Shown one piece after another: positions 47,132 through 59,805 of a DNA stretch of 64,000 nt. Origin of the DNA: Cotesia glomerata (Eukaryota > Arthropoda > Insecta > Hymenoptera > Braconidae). A program made the position numbers and the translations under genes. Location: NCBI RefSeq assembly GCF_020080835.1, contig NC_058164.1, forward strand, positions 22,159,510 through 22,223,509, written 5' to 3'. Position 1 is the stretch's first letter. Each line of letters begins with the position of its first letter. The notes below the pieces were generated by a model. That model was not told the origin of the DNA, did not search any database, and saw only the letters and a program-made list of their open reading frames with translations.

Positions 47132-48095
47132 CTATGGGTTTTTAATGTTACAGTGAAAAATAATTCTGTTAAGAGTAATCAACTTTTAGTTTTTATGGGT
47201 TTTATTTGTGGAGTTACAGTATAGTACAATATTAATTACTGCGCAACCATAACATTACAGTATTAATTAATACATCATGTACATATTTAAAAATTTGTGA
47301 ATATTTACAAAAACGATAACATGTTGATAATATTTTCATAATTCAATTAACGAACTGCAAATGTTCAGGAAACATATTTCGTTTCTTGATTTTAGCTCCA
47401 TTGATTATATATTTTATTCTTACAAGAAAAACAAATTTTTTCTTAGAATAACGGTAGATAAGATAAGCGAAGGATATGTTATTTTAACAAATGTAATTAC
47501 AAGAAAGTGAGGCTTCACTTATTTTCAGCCAAAAAAATCGAAAAATTAATTTAGGGTAAATGCACTAGTAGTTGACCGATCGTATATAAAAGTAATAATA
47601 TTACTGTTAAATGGAGATTATATGGTCTCTAAACATTTTTTAATTATAACTTCACTTATAATATGCATCATTAATAGTATCTATAAGTTTTTTGCGTCGT
47701 TTATTATCCTAAAAATAATTCATTAAAATTACCTATTGTATTTTGAAGTAAATCAGTAATCTTCTATAGTTGCGCTTCTAAAAAGTAAATACTTTTTTTA
47801 ATCAATAAAATAACACCTTAAGGATTCATATTAATAAACATAATTTTTTACAAGTCATTATAAGTTTTATAATAACTTTATAGATGCAATAATGGAAAAA
47901 TATTGATTTAAATACAAGTTAAACTTCCAGTTAGGTACAAAGATCCATAAAAACACAATAGCTCCGTTAAATTACCGCGTCAACTACTATAAATTCTTGC
48001 CTTTATGAATAATAAACGCAAATTTTAGGCGATTGTTATTTCATTAAAACTGTTATTTTAGATAATTACCATATTTCTTAAATTAAAATAAAAAG
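47132..48095. repeat. Duplicated block, copy A
   Basis: Aligns over about 950 bases with 54573-55545 on the same strand, with high identity (for example GGGTAAATGCACTAGTAG, then TGACCGATCGTATATAAAAG). The segment at 47070-47130 also repeats an internal portion (47357-47420), so the block has tandem sub-structure. No protein is encoded. Confidence 0.8.
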
Positions 48096-49549
48096 TTGAA
48101 TTTACTCATGTATAATTTAAAAAAAAATTGAGTGTTTTGTTAAACTTTTAGCAATATATGGTTAATTACTAAGTATTGTAACTTGAATAATATAAACAAT
48201 ATAATCCAGTAATCCTCAACAGTGAAAAAAGTATGCTATGGGTTCTGTTTGAAGTTTCCGTAAAAACTAATAATCTTTTATAAATTTTCAATTAAGTAAG
48301 CGTTTTTCTAAAAAAGTAAAGTTATTAAAAGTGTATTAACTTGAAAAGTTTATTTCAGTTTGACTGGAAACAATTTAATAGAATAAGTTCGGTAAAGTTG
48401 TTTTATTTATTGGTATAATTTAATATTTCTTTCTCCAGAAGAAAAATTGAATAATAATATTTGCTTGGAATAAAAGATTCAGCGGATATAAGAAAGTAAG
48501 TGGGTCAAAAATCTGTTCGGTGGAAACCGATCCAAACCAGAGTTGAGGTTTATAATGTAAATGGAAACTCGATAAATTTTAAATTTTGCGCTACCCAAAT
48601 AAATTTAACTGGGAGCTACTTTGTCTTAGCTTATAAATATTTAGTTTGACGTTTTCCTCGATTATCAAGTTTATTTAAAGCTACTTAATTTTTACGAGGT
48701 ACTTTATTATACATTATTAAAATTCCAAGATTGATAGAGGTTTCAGATTTTTGGCAAGGATATTCGACGTAATTTAATAAATCTCGGTTTGCTGAGACTT
48801 TTTATTTAATTAATGTAATTATCGACTTTTTCACTATTCAATTATCGTATTAGTGTCAAGCAATCTTCGTATTATCGGATTATAGTCTTTGGTAATTAAT
48901 TTATAGAATGTGATAAATCTTAAAAAAATGGAGAGAACTTTTTCAACGTTTGCCCAATTCTAACTCATGGGATTTTATACTTTTGGCTGTAACTTAACAA
49001 TTAAACTTTCAATTAAAATTCATTATAAAAAAGATATTCAAGCCTTTCTTCTTTTAAATCGGGCAAAATGGACTAAAATCTTAAAACTATTCAATTTGGC
49101 GGGCAATTCTAACTCTATAGTGATTTCTATATTTTCAGCTATAAGTCAGCATCCACTGTTTTGATCAAAATAATACTGAAGAAGGTCTAAGTCCGTGATG
49201 AAAGATAATATTAAGATATCATTTCATTAAAATCGGGTCAAATGGGCCAGAGTTCTATAACTTTTACATTTTAAAATGAGGCGCTAATTTCGGTTATAGT
49301 ATTTTGGACTTCTTTCATGCTTTCCTTTGTATAAATCAGTACTATTTATTTTGTTATAAAATTACGGAAAATTTATGATAGGTAACATGAATTGTGGGTT
49401 TTGAGCAACAAAACATTCTAAGGCTGTCTATCTTAGCATTTATAATATTTCCTTATTCATAAATCATATTTGACATTTGTTTATTTTGGAATTTTTCTGC
49501 ATTATATTATATTACACTGCATTATTTGAATTTATTATTATTATTATTA
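48096..49549. other. Gene-poor AT-rich DNA
   Basis: No supported feature. The 65-codon frame at 48967-49164 is not recognisable. Confidence 0.4.
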
Positions 49550-50025
49550 TCTATATTATTAAGAGAGTAAGAAAAATTTTGTCATTTTTTTCATATTTTC
49601 AAGTTTTCATATCATTCTCACCGAGAGTCAATTTATTATGATTAGTATTTAGGCTGTATTCAAAAATACTCTATCTCTAGATACATAATTAAAAATGACC
49701 TTGTATCTCGTGAACTATTGACATTTTTAAAGATATAAGCTCACCCCGACATTACACTCATCAAGAGCTTTCATTTGAGTACCCACATCAATTTTTCATA
49801 TATTTCATATATTTATATATACGAAAAATATATCAAAATGCATGTGGGTACTCAAATAGAAGCTCTTGATGAGTGTAACATCGGGATGAGCTTATATTTT
49901 TAAAAACGTCAATGGTTAAGAAAGTACAGTGCAATTTAACAAAAGTCATTATTCAATAAAGCAAAATTTTATTTATTTATAGTTCACAGGTCACGGCAGT
50001 CATATAGTGACTGCAAGGTTGCTAG
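49550..50025 (+). mobile_element. Complete non-autonomous Helitron
   Basis: 476 bp. 5' TCTATATTATTAAGAG after A, 3' GTTGCTAG before T. Just before the end is a hairpin GCAGTCA-TATAG-TGACTGC (about 49997-50015). These are the defining Helitron features. There is no Rep/helicase. Three other copies or fragments occur in the window. Confidence 0.88.
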
Positions 50026-50419
50026 TTATTATTATTATTATTATTGTTACTATTATTCTTATTATTATTATTACCATTATCATTATGACTAAGTATTATA
50101 TTTTTCGTTCAGGATATTTCAACCCTATTATTACGTCAGTACAGGTTGATTCCACATTTATGTATTCTATTATGTTTCAAGCTTGGCGATTCCCTTTCTG
50201 TTGTGTGTATATGTTGAATAATACCTCTGGTACCCCTGGGCGCCCTCGCCTACCCCACATTCTCATCCTCAATCCTCATTCTCTTCAGTACATCCACCGT
50301 GTCACTACCTCACGCCTTTTCGTTTCAATGTTATTGCATTGCGATTTAACATAACAATGAACACACCGCAGGTCATTGTTGTGCTGCTGGAAAATATGTT
50401 AGGAATATATCAAGACGAG

Positions 50420-50425
<6 letters not shown>
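50026..50425. other. Microsatellite then a balanced-composition patch
   Basis: A (TTA)n tract is followed by about 260 bases (50110-50390) with better base balance and an open frame of 115 codons whose N-terminal part is low-complexity. No domain is recognised. It could be a decayed transposon or an exon. Confidence 0.3.

Positions 50426-50503
<78 letters not shown>
50426..50503. repeat. (TA)n microsatellite
   Basis: About 39 TA units. Confidence 0.95.
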
Positions 50504-50514
<11 letters not shown>

Positions 50515-50638
50515 CATAACATATCTTTTATATAGATTTAATTAAAAATCACAGTAAAAATAAACGAACCAACGTTTCAACAAGAAAACTTAATTAATTG
50601 CTTGCACAGAATATTAATTTTTGTTTTATATTTTTCAG

Positions 50639-50667
50639 GACGCTTCAATGTTTAGCACCAACTAATG
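50639..50667 (+). other. Possible 29-base internal exon
   Basis: Strong acceptor (tatatttttcag) and strong donor (gtaagt at 50668) bound 29 bases. It could join upstream non-coding exons ending at 42113 or 46938. Too short to judge coding potential. Confidence 0.2.
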
Positions 50668-53112
50668 GTAAGTTGAGAAATTTGTTAACTATTTTATATA
50701 ATATAACAGATAATTTTCCGTAAAAATAATTAAAAGTCACAACGACAGATTCGTGAACTAGAAGTCAAAAGTACTTTACAATTTTCCTAGAATAACTTAA
50801 AAAAAAAGCTACTTAATATAACACAGCGTTAATTAATAAAGTTTAACAGTTTCTTCGTCGCTAATAAGTGCAACTCTAATTATACTTATGTCTATAATAA
50901 CAATTGATACGGAGTTAAAACAATGGAACCTTAAATAGTAAAAATAAGTTTTGGCTGATATTTAAACTATAAACGCTCGTCCATTTTTCTTGAGAAACAG
51001 TCGTGCTAACTTGTATCCTCACTCTACTTTTGCCACTCTAAAAGATCTCCTTAAATCCGCTTGAACTACTTTAATAACCTAAGAGGCTAAGAATCTTATT
51101 CTCTTTATTTTCTAGCTTTATCTATTCTCAGGTGCCGAGTATTCAACTCAGAGAATTAGAGAATATCTCAAAGGTGTAGGATAATTATAAAATCTTTCCA
51201 TAAAATTCAGGGCCGATTTTTTTTACTAAATAGTAGCAATATTTAAGCACGATTCGAAAAACCATCGACATTGAAAAAACCAAACAGACATAAAATAACG
51301 ATGTAACAGTTGAAAATGGTGATAACTGGGGAAAATGAAGCAGAATAAATATTACCATGCAGAAATAAATGTTTGCTCGAGACTACTATTGACAAAGGTT
51401 GTGGAATAACCTCAGTAACAAAATGTGTGCATTGTCTATAAAGACTACCACTCGACCAGGAGTACTAACGTAAATTCAAGGTCCCTCAAATATTTGTCAG
51501 CCATCACCGTCAACTATCTTGGAAAATTATATTCTGTATAGTTACTAATTGTACTTTTTGGTTTCTTCTTTTAGTTAAAAGACATTCCTGAATCTAACAA
51601 GTCTTAGTTCCACTTTTTATTTATAACCTCGAGACCGTTTTAAAAATTTTTACTATTTTGTTAAGAAAATAGAGTTAAAACTTTTAATTTTAATTATAAT
51701 TTTCAATTATTAACATAAGAAATTTTGTTCCAAGCTTTAGAATTCTGTAGCTTATCAACAGATTTTTATATTTGTACAACCATAGAGTATTCTTGTAGAA
51801 AATTGAAAAAGGTCTCCGGTAATTTCTTAATAAATTAATTTTTCAAAACTTATTCAGGATCGAAGTTGGTCGCGAAAAAATTCAAAGTTTTTTTACTTTT
51901 TGGGAATTTTTCAAACTGATTGCGAATTTTTAATTAAAATTATCTCTTTTTGTTACTTTTATAAATTCCTAAGTGTATTCCAATAACGTGATAATTTTTT
52001 TTTGTAAAAAAATCTTTTTTCAGATACTTTATTGATAAAAATTGTAGATTTTTTTGAAACAGCTTAATAAACATTTAATATGCTCGTAAAATAAAGGTTA
52101 TGTTTTCGTCCAGCGATCGGTCCTCTGATATTACAAACATAAAGAGCCTAATTGAAATATAAAAAATAATTTATTCATCCACATAAACGTATTCATATAC
52201 ATAGAGAAAATATGAAAATAATAAACGTGGTTAGAGTTGTGCCCCCCTTAAAAATTTATTTATCTCTTGGGATGATATAATAACATAATTAATGACATAA
52301 TAAATCCAGGTAACTCGTGACTCGTGACATTAATTTTATATTATTATTATCATTGTAATTATTTTTTAATTATTATTTCTCGCGCTGTCTCATTATCTCC
52401 GGCAATTAACAAATTTTATGTTCTTTCTCGGTTTTTTAATTAAAATAATCCATGATAAAGAGAAATCACTCGTGCTGTTACCCCCTCACCTGCTCTTAAA
52501 AATTCTCGCTGGATACAGACTAATAAAAAAATTAATTTCTCATTCTTATTACCCGACCATAAAAACCTCTCGGTGTTATTAAATTATCTGGATACTCTGA
52601 CATGTTTATTAGTAATAATATTTTTGGTTTAAAAAATTCGAAAGTATGCATCAAACGTTTGAGTTAATTGTTTTTTTGAATTTTTTATTATTACGATAGA
52701 ATTTTCGGTTTAGAAAAAAATTGACTTGAACAGGTTATGAGCCCAGGCCGAAAAAAAACTTTTGGATGTAATCGATTAAAAATCGAACGTGAATAGAACA
52801 AAATACTGCAGGTACGGAGTAAATCTCTTTGAGTTCAAAAATACAACTTTGATTTTTTTTTCAACTCTTCGAGCTCAAAATTCTAGTGGTTGTTGAGAAC
52901 ATATTTTTTGAAAATTTTTAATTGCGACATCCCCCCAACCAATCGTTTATGATAGAACTTGCAGCATTTGACTTAGTTTTTCACGCACAAAAATATTATT
53001 TGTCACTTATCAGACGATTTGACGTAAAATTTTGAAGTTATGTTAAATAAAACACTTTTTTGGAATTTTTAAAAATTATATATCCAAATTTATCGACAAA
53101 GATTTCTCTTAA
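50668..53112. other. Gene-poor region
   Basis: No frame or repeat end I can support. A degenerate relative of the GAGCTC-rich repeat family may lie at about 52800-53060 (words such as CTCTTCGAGCTCAAAA). Confidence 0.4.
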
Positions 53113-53729
53113 GGTAGTTGGGGCCTGTAAGGTATATTTAAAGAAAATTATGAAATTTTTTTTATCAAAAGATATAAATATATTAATAATTCACCACCTA
53201 AATTTCAGATCAATTCACCACACCGTTTTTGAGTAATTAATTTTCGAAATTGCATCTTTTACACGTAGAGGTACACTGATAAAAAAATTAACTTGACTCA
53301 AGAGCCAAAATCTTGAACCAAAAATACCATTTTGAAGAAAATGATTTTCTTGAGTCAAGAAAATAAATTCTTGAGACAAGAAAAATTTACTCAAATCAAG
53401 AATAATTTCTTGACTCAAGAATTTATTCTCTTGACTCAAGAAACTCATTTTCTTCAAAATGGTATTCTTGGTTCAAGATTTTGGCTCTTGAGTGAAGTTA
53501 AATTTTTTATCAGCGTATAGAGAGATGGTAAAGTTAGTATGAACTCTTCCGTACCACTCGAGTTATGCAAATAATTTCATACTAACTTTACTATCTGTCT
53601 ATACCTCTACGTGTAAAAGATGCAATTTCGAAAATTAATCACTCAAAAACGATGTCGTGAATTGATCTGAAATTTTGGTGGTGAATTATTAATATATTTA
53701 TCTTTCATAATTTTCTTGAAATAAGTACC
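53113..53729. mobile_element. TTAA-flanked foldback element
   Basis: Long inverted arms (53113-53273 and 53580-53729) pair around words such as CACGTAGAGGTA and ACGTGTAAAAGATGCAATTT. Both ends have GGTA/TACC next to TTAA (53109-53112, 53730-53733). A MITE (53274-53515) is inserted in the left arm side. Confidence 0.75.
53274..53515. mobile_element. TA-flanked MITE nested in the foldback element
   Basis: 242 bp that are almost a full palindrome built of CTTGACTCAAGA-like words. Ends CACTGATAAAAAAATT and AATTTTTTATCAGCG lie between TA dinucleotides. Confidence 0.8.
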
Positions 53730-54572
53730 TTAAACGAATGAACCGATTTTGAGGTGGTTTGCGGTAATCAATTTTAATATGAAATTCCCATCTCAAGTCA
53801 AACAACCAATTATTTTATTAGCTGCATTTGCAATTAATTCTCCCCAACACAATATTTGTACTTTCAAACCTTTCAATCGTTTGTGAGTCAATTACTCCTT
53901 TGGCACAAACAATTGAAAACTTTTTCGCGTAAAATTTATAAATTCTGTCGACAAAAAAAGCTTCTTGAACAATTATATAATTGTTTACTAATTAGCAAAA
54001 GCCTAATAAAAATTCTTTTAGCCGTAACATTTGCATCTCTTAAAAAACATAATTTTGTTGTTTAGTATGCAATTGGCAGTACTTTATTTTCAAGTGTCCA
54101 GTACTTTTGAAACGTTTCTCAGGAGTTCTGCCGCTCCGAGACCGAGACAGTTTTAAATTCACCCCTTACTTTTATCAACTCTTCGCATCTTTCAGAGCAT
54201 TTGCATTTTTACAAGCAATCGTGAGGGCAAAAGAGGAAACCCACCTCCACCTCCTTCCCTTTTTTTTTCCTCCCTGTCCCAACTTCTTTCCCTCTTGCAA
54301 GTATTCTTTTCTACCTGCAAGTACAAACTCACTTTCAAGTTTGACGATTGAGTTTCCGTTGAAAACGGGGGATTTCCCGTTAGAGTGATGGGCGCTCCAC
54401 GTGATCATGGATTATACTAGGCGCCAACTTCTAAATACTTCAGGCGCCATTTTTTATTGATTAACATTTCATACTGTGGGTTAACTTATCGATTAGCTAT
54501 TCAACTCGCTCGGGGGTAATTATTGCAATTAAAATGCTATAAAGCTAATTTGTTTTATGTTACAATTTGACG
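53730..54572. other. Spacer with one unassigned frame
   Basis: A 93-codon plus frame (54107-54388) and a 77-codon minus frame overlap in a better-balanced patch. Neither shows a domain or coding bias that convinces me. No RNA gene is seen. Confidence 0.3.
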
Positions 54573-55545
54573 TTATGGGTTTTTAATGTTACATTGGCAA
54601 ATAAGTCTATTAAAAGTAATCAACTTTTAGTTTTTATGAGTTTTATTTTTAGAGTTACAGTATAGTACAGTATTAATTACGGCGCAACCGTAAAATTACA
54701 GTATTAATTAATACATCATGTACTTATTTAAAAATTTATGAATATTTACAAAAACGATAACATGTCGATAATATTTTCATAATTCAATTAACGAACTACA
54801 AATGTTCAGGAAACATATTTCCTTTCTTGATTTTAGCTCCAATGATTATATATTTTATTCCTACAAAAAAAAATTTTTTCTTAAATTAACAGTAGATAAA
54901 ATAACCGAAGGATATATTATAGTAACAAATGTTATTACAAAAAAGTGAGGCTTCATTTATTTTCAGCCAAAAAAATCGAAAAATTAATTTAGGGTAAATG
55001 CACTAGTAGCTGACCGATCGTATATAAAAGTAATAATATTACTGTTAAATGGAGATTATATAGTCTCTAAACATTTTCTAATTATAACTTCACTTATAAT
55101 ATGCATCATTAATAGTATCTATAAGTTTTTTGCGTTGTTTATTATCCTAAAAATAATTAATTAAAATTACCTATTGTATTTTGAAGTAAATCCGTAATCT
55201 TCTATAGTTGCGATTCTAAAAAGTAAGTACTTTTTTTAATCAATAAAATAACACCTTAAGGATTCATTTTAATAAACTTAAGTTTTTACAAGTCAGTATA
55301 AGTTTTATAATAACTTTATAGATGCGATAATGGAAAAATATTGATATAAATACAAGTTAAACTTTCAGTCAGATACAAAGATCCATAAAAACACAATAGC
55401 TCTGTTAAATTACCGCGTCAACTACTATAAATTCTTGCCTATATGAATAATGAACGCAAATTTTAGGCGATTGTTATTTCATTAAAACTATTATTTTAGA
55501 TGATTACAATATTTTTAAATTAAAATAAAAAGATAAATTTACCTA
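54573..55545. repeat. Duplicated block, copy B
   Basis: Same-strand copy of 47132-48095, differing by scattered substitutions and small indels. Confidence 0.8.
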
Positions 55546-56012
55546 TGTACATCTTCAAGATTAAAAAAACGATCTATGCAAATTTTCTAATTGTTATGAC
55601 AATCACTTTTGTTATTTAAAAAAGAAAAAAAAACAAAACCAAGTTGTCAGAGATCTAAAAATTTTAATATCATGCTTTTAGAATTTAATTTTTGTGTGAC
55701 ATTTTAATATATTTTTAATTATTTAAAAAATTCATAAAGATATTTTTCAATTTATATATCTGTTATTTAGTTCTTCAGACATTTAATTTCGATCGTTATC
55801 GAAATAAAAAATTATCTATCACATGTACAATTTATTAATCCCCTTTACTATATTATGATAAATTAAGAAATATTTAATTAGTTAGTACTGCATATGTAAT
55901 TGAATAAGATAATTTTCTATATAAAAATATGCTAGCTAAACTTCAAATATCAATTTAAATTGAAAAAATAATCAATACTACTTGACCGGTGAACTACTAG
56001 CGCATTTACCTC
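54992..56012. mobile_element. Terminal-inverted-repeat element overlapping copy B
   Basis: GGGTAAATGCACTAGTAG at 54992 has an inverted partner CTACTAGCGCATTTACC at about 55994-56010, with ACCG/CGGT following inward. This 1-kb unit is complete here. In copy A (from about 47552) only the left part is present. Confidence 0.55.
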
Positions 56013-56940
56013 ACAAATTTTCTATAATATAAAACAAATTGAAAATGTCTATATAAATTTATATTTATTCTTATACATAGCGCTTATTTACAGCAAGCTT
56101 TTCCTGATATATTGGATAGAACTAGATGCACAGAAATGATTTATTCGGTAAAATTGATGGTACATTAGTAACTCTAGCCTCGAAATAGCAAGGAAGAACA
56201 AACAAAAGTATAATACCAGTTATAATTCAGATTGCATCTGATTTTATATGTGTAACGTGGTATATCTAATTCTTAACGTAATTCATCGCGTCATATGAGA
56301 AGCTGCGGTACTCTCTTGTTACACGATACCTATAAATAGGTCAAAGCAGCTAAGATACTTGGGTTACATTCGTATTAGTACCTTGTACTTATACTTTTAT
56401 TATTTACCTTATATTATACTTATAATTATGATAGTTATTATTATACTAGTTATTATTATGCATAAATAATATGTTATGCAGTCACCCACAATATTACTCA
56501 TTGCATCTCGACCTTACTTTATAATACCGACCGCGCCTTTTTAAACCGCAAGTATTTTTAATGTTTTTTGCTTAAAGAATTTTCCTTATTGCGTTACGTG
56601 TCCTTTCACGGGTATTAGGTGACCGCGGTTTTTATTAGATAATCGATGTTATACTATTACTCATTTTTTTATGTATTTATACAAGAATACACTCGTGATT
56701 GTAAAGAACATGTTCTGAAAGATAAATTGGGCTCGTACATTCGTGTTTAACAAGGAATTTTCAAATTTTTTATGGAGAAGAGGAGTGACATTTCCTCAAG
56801 GCTATAAAATGTTATAAATAATCTTATTTAACTGTGATACGATGAGTTCGCCTTTAGAAAAATTCCTAGCTTCTCAAATTGTCTAATTAATGATTCACAA
56901 AAAATTACATTGAGTATTTTTGTAAATGAACTGTACTACG
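56013..56940. other. Gene-poor region
   Basis: AT-rich with no recognised gene or repeat ends. Confidence 0.4.
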
Positions 56941-57497
56941 TTCTAGATCGTGAAATCCCGAGTAAAATGAACCCATACAACCCCTATTAATCATCAGTTT
57001 TTCATAGAATTAACAGCATTAATATTTTATTAATCAATTAATCAAAAATTGACCTGTGACGAATCTAGTCGCGTGACAGCTTATTTTACGTGAAATTTTA
57101 AGAGCTTTTAAACTACCCAACTTATTTTATTTAAAAATCAATATTTTTCAGCAGTTTTAACATTAATCACATTTATTTTACATCAATACAACTTAAAATC
57201 TAATATCAACATAATTTTTTAGTCGAATAAATTTTTCTTGATTTTTTCTTCTATGTTGAATCAATTCTAGTTGAATCTGAAGACACCCCAATACACTCAC
57301 ACACCTGAAACTTTGCTCACCTTTTGTTAAATAATAAATATTTAAATAAACCCCTCACTTGAGGCTGCACATTGGCCAGGTAAAAAGCAAATTTCAGGCG
57401 TCAGAGTACGATTGAGGTTTGGTCGCTTTGTTGTTCTTCTGCATCACTGGAGTAAAAACTTCGACTAAAGTCAGCTATATATATATATATATATATA

Positions 57498-59805
57498 TTA
57501 GACTGTGCCAAATAAATCGAAGATTTTTTTTTTTTCGGTCCCATATCGAAATTTCGTTTAAAGTTACGAAAAAAAAATTGTGTCAAAATTTGAGCGTTTT
57601 ATCTTCATTTTTCAATTAGCGCTCGCAAAAAGAAGAATTTTCGCCAAAAAAAGTTTTTTTTCACTTATTTTTTGGTTGTAGAAAATTCAATACCCTTGGT
57701 ATGGTTTTGTAGGAAATTAAATTCTCTACAAAGATGATTTTTTGTCGAATTTAAAGAATGAACAGCTTCTTTTTAATAGCTAATTTAATTAAAATTTTTT
57801 CGATAATTTTTGTTTTCAATTATCGATGGACACGTATAAAACTACTTCTTAACGAAAAGAACTGACTAATACAATTTTTTTAGGAATATTTATGATCTAA
57901 AAAAATAGTTTTTATGCTTCAATTGATTATAGTATGGTACCATAGAAGTTAAAAATAATTTTATTAATAAAAATAATGAAGACAAAAAATTAATTTTTTA
58001 TTCATAAGTCTCATTGACTTAAAGATTATTCATGCTTCAAAATTAATAATATATTTTTTTTCTGTCATTTTTATTCGTCAACGGATTTTTCTGTAGCGCC
58101 CGTAACTCAAAACGGTACTTGTAGTCTAGCCAACAAGTGCCTTTTTGGTTAACTTTTTTCAGCAGTCTCCGAAAATTATTATTGAGCTGTCATTCGATTC
58201 GGAATGGCATCTAGATGATTTTTGAAAAAAAATGAAGTTCCGCTTGTAAAAATTGCAAAAGTTATCAACAATTAACTGAAAAAAAGGGGATTTAGTTTTT
58301 TGAAAATATCTCAAAAAGTCTTGAAAAAATCTTAAAATAGTCTTTAAAAAATCTTACAGCGACAGAGCTCCGGAACATAATTAGCGTCTTTAAATTGTCT
58401 AAAAATGATCTAAATAAATTAGTCTTTAAACGATCTAAATAAATTAGTCTTTAAATGATTTAAATAAATTAGTTTCAAAAAAATCTTAAACATAAATTTT
58501 GAGACTATTTTGAGATGAGCTAACAGCGATAGAGCCCCGGAACATTAAAACGGAACGTCTTAAAATTGTCGGATATAATTTTTTAACAATTATAAATTCA
58601 ATTTAAAAACATCTTACTTAAAAATATTGCGTTTAGAAAGTCGTAAAATCGTCTAAAAAATGTCTAAAAATTAATTTTCCCAACAAATTCGAGAACCAAA
58701 TTTTCAAAAATCTGTTCTCGGAAATTTTTTTTTAGCGTCTTAAAAGAGTCTTAAAATAGTCTTGGTTTGTGTCACGTTTAAGATCCTAAACAAACGACAA
58801 TTTTAAGTCGATTTTTTTTTACACGGGTGGAGCAATTCTTGGCAGTTTTCAGAATAGATCCCCGTGGAAAAAATTAAAAAAATTTCATTTTTCAGTTTTT
58901 TGTTAATAATTTTCGTTGTTGCAAAATTAAAAACTTAAATTAATCGTCGAAAAAAATTTTTTCTTCAAAATATTAATAAGGAAGTACAAGCGCTAGACGG
59001 GGTGGGGATAGGTATCGACTCTAGTGCGGTAAGGGGAGAGCAGTAACCATATGATTTTTCTCAATATATAGATAAACATGTTGTCTTCATTATTTTTGTT
59101 AATAAAATTATTTTTTTGCTCGACGGGCAGAAAGCGTTAACTTTCGGCCCGCTGCTCTAAACGAAGTTGCCCCTTTCTGCCTTCGTCGAGCAAAAAAATA
59201 GTATATACTCCACGGGAAGTAAATAAGAAAGCCTCAGATCACATGTTTGTTGACCTCGGCTTCGCCTCGGCCAACAATTACATGTGATCTAAGACATTTC
59301 TTACTTTACTCCCCTAGGTGTGTAATATACTATTCAACTTCTATTGTACTATACTATAATCAATTAAAGCATAAAAACTATTTTTTTAGATCATAAATAT
59401 TCCTAAAAAAATTGTATAAGTCAGTTCTTTTCGTTAAGAAGTAGTTTTATACGTGTCCATCGATAATTGAAAACAAAAATTATCGAACAAATTTGAATTA
59501 AATTAGCTATTAAAAAGAAGCTGTTGATTCTTTAAATTCGACAAAAAATCATCTTTGTAGAGAATTTAATTTCCTACAAAACCATATCAAGGGTTTTTTC
59601 ATATTTGGTATATTGAATTTTCTATAATCAAAAAATAAGTGAAAAAAAACTTTTCTGGGCGAAAATTCTTCTTTTTGCGAGCGCTAATTGAAAAATAAAG
59701 ATAAAGCGCTCAAATTTTGACACAATTTTTTTTTCGTAACTCTAAACGAAATTTTGATATGGGACCGAAAAAAAAAAAATCTTCGATTTATTTGGCACAG
59801 TCTAA
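57498..59805. mobile_element. Terminal-inverted-repeat element, TTAGACTGTGCCA family, long copy
   Basis: Same ends and same interior as 15905-16818, but enlarged to about 2.3 kb by insertions: an unrelated block at about 58305-59335 containing tandem repeats (58406-58470, units of about 25 bases with GATCTAAATAAATTAGTCTT) and hairpin-forming segments at 59110-59330. No transposase frame. Confidence 0.75.
59110..59335. repeat. Two adjacent long hairpins
   Basis: TTTTTTTGCTCGACG pairs with CGTCGAGCAAAAAAA (59112 and 59192). AGATCACATGT pairs with ACATGTGATCT (59237 and 59280), with an inner GGCTTCGCC-type hairpin. A VTSD-like TATACT occurs on both sides. Likely a small element nested in the larger one. 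Confidence 0.55.

Noticed and set aside
54107..54408. 93-codon plus frame and overlapping 77-codon minus frame
   Set aside because: No domain, no splice context, and two frames overlap on opposite strands; composition alone explains them.
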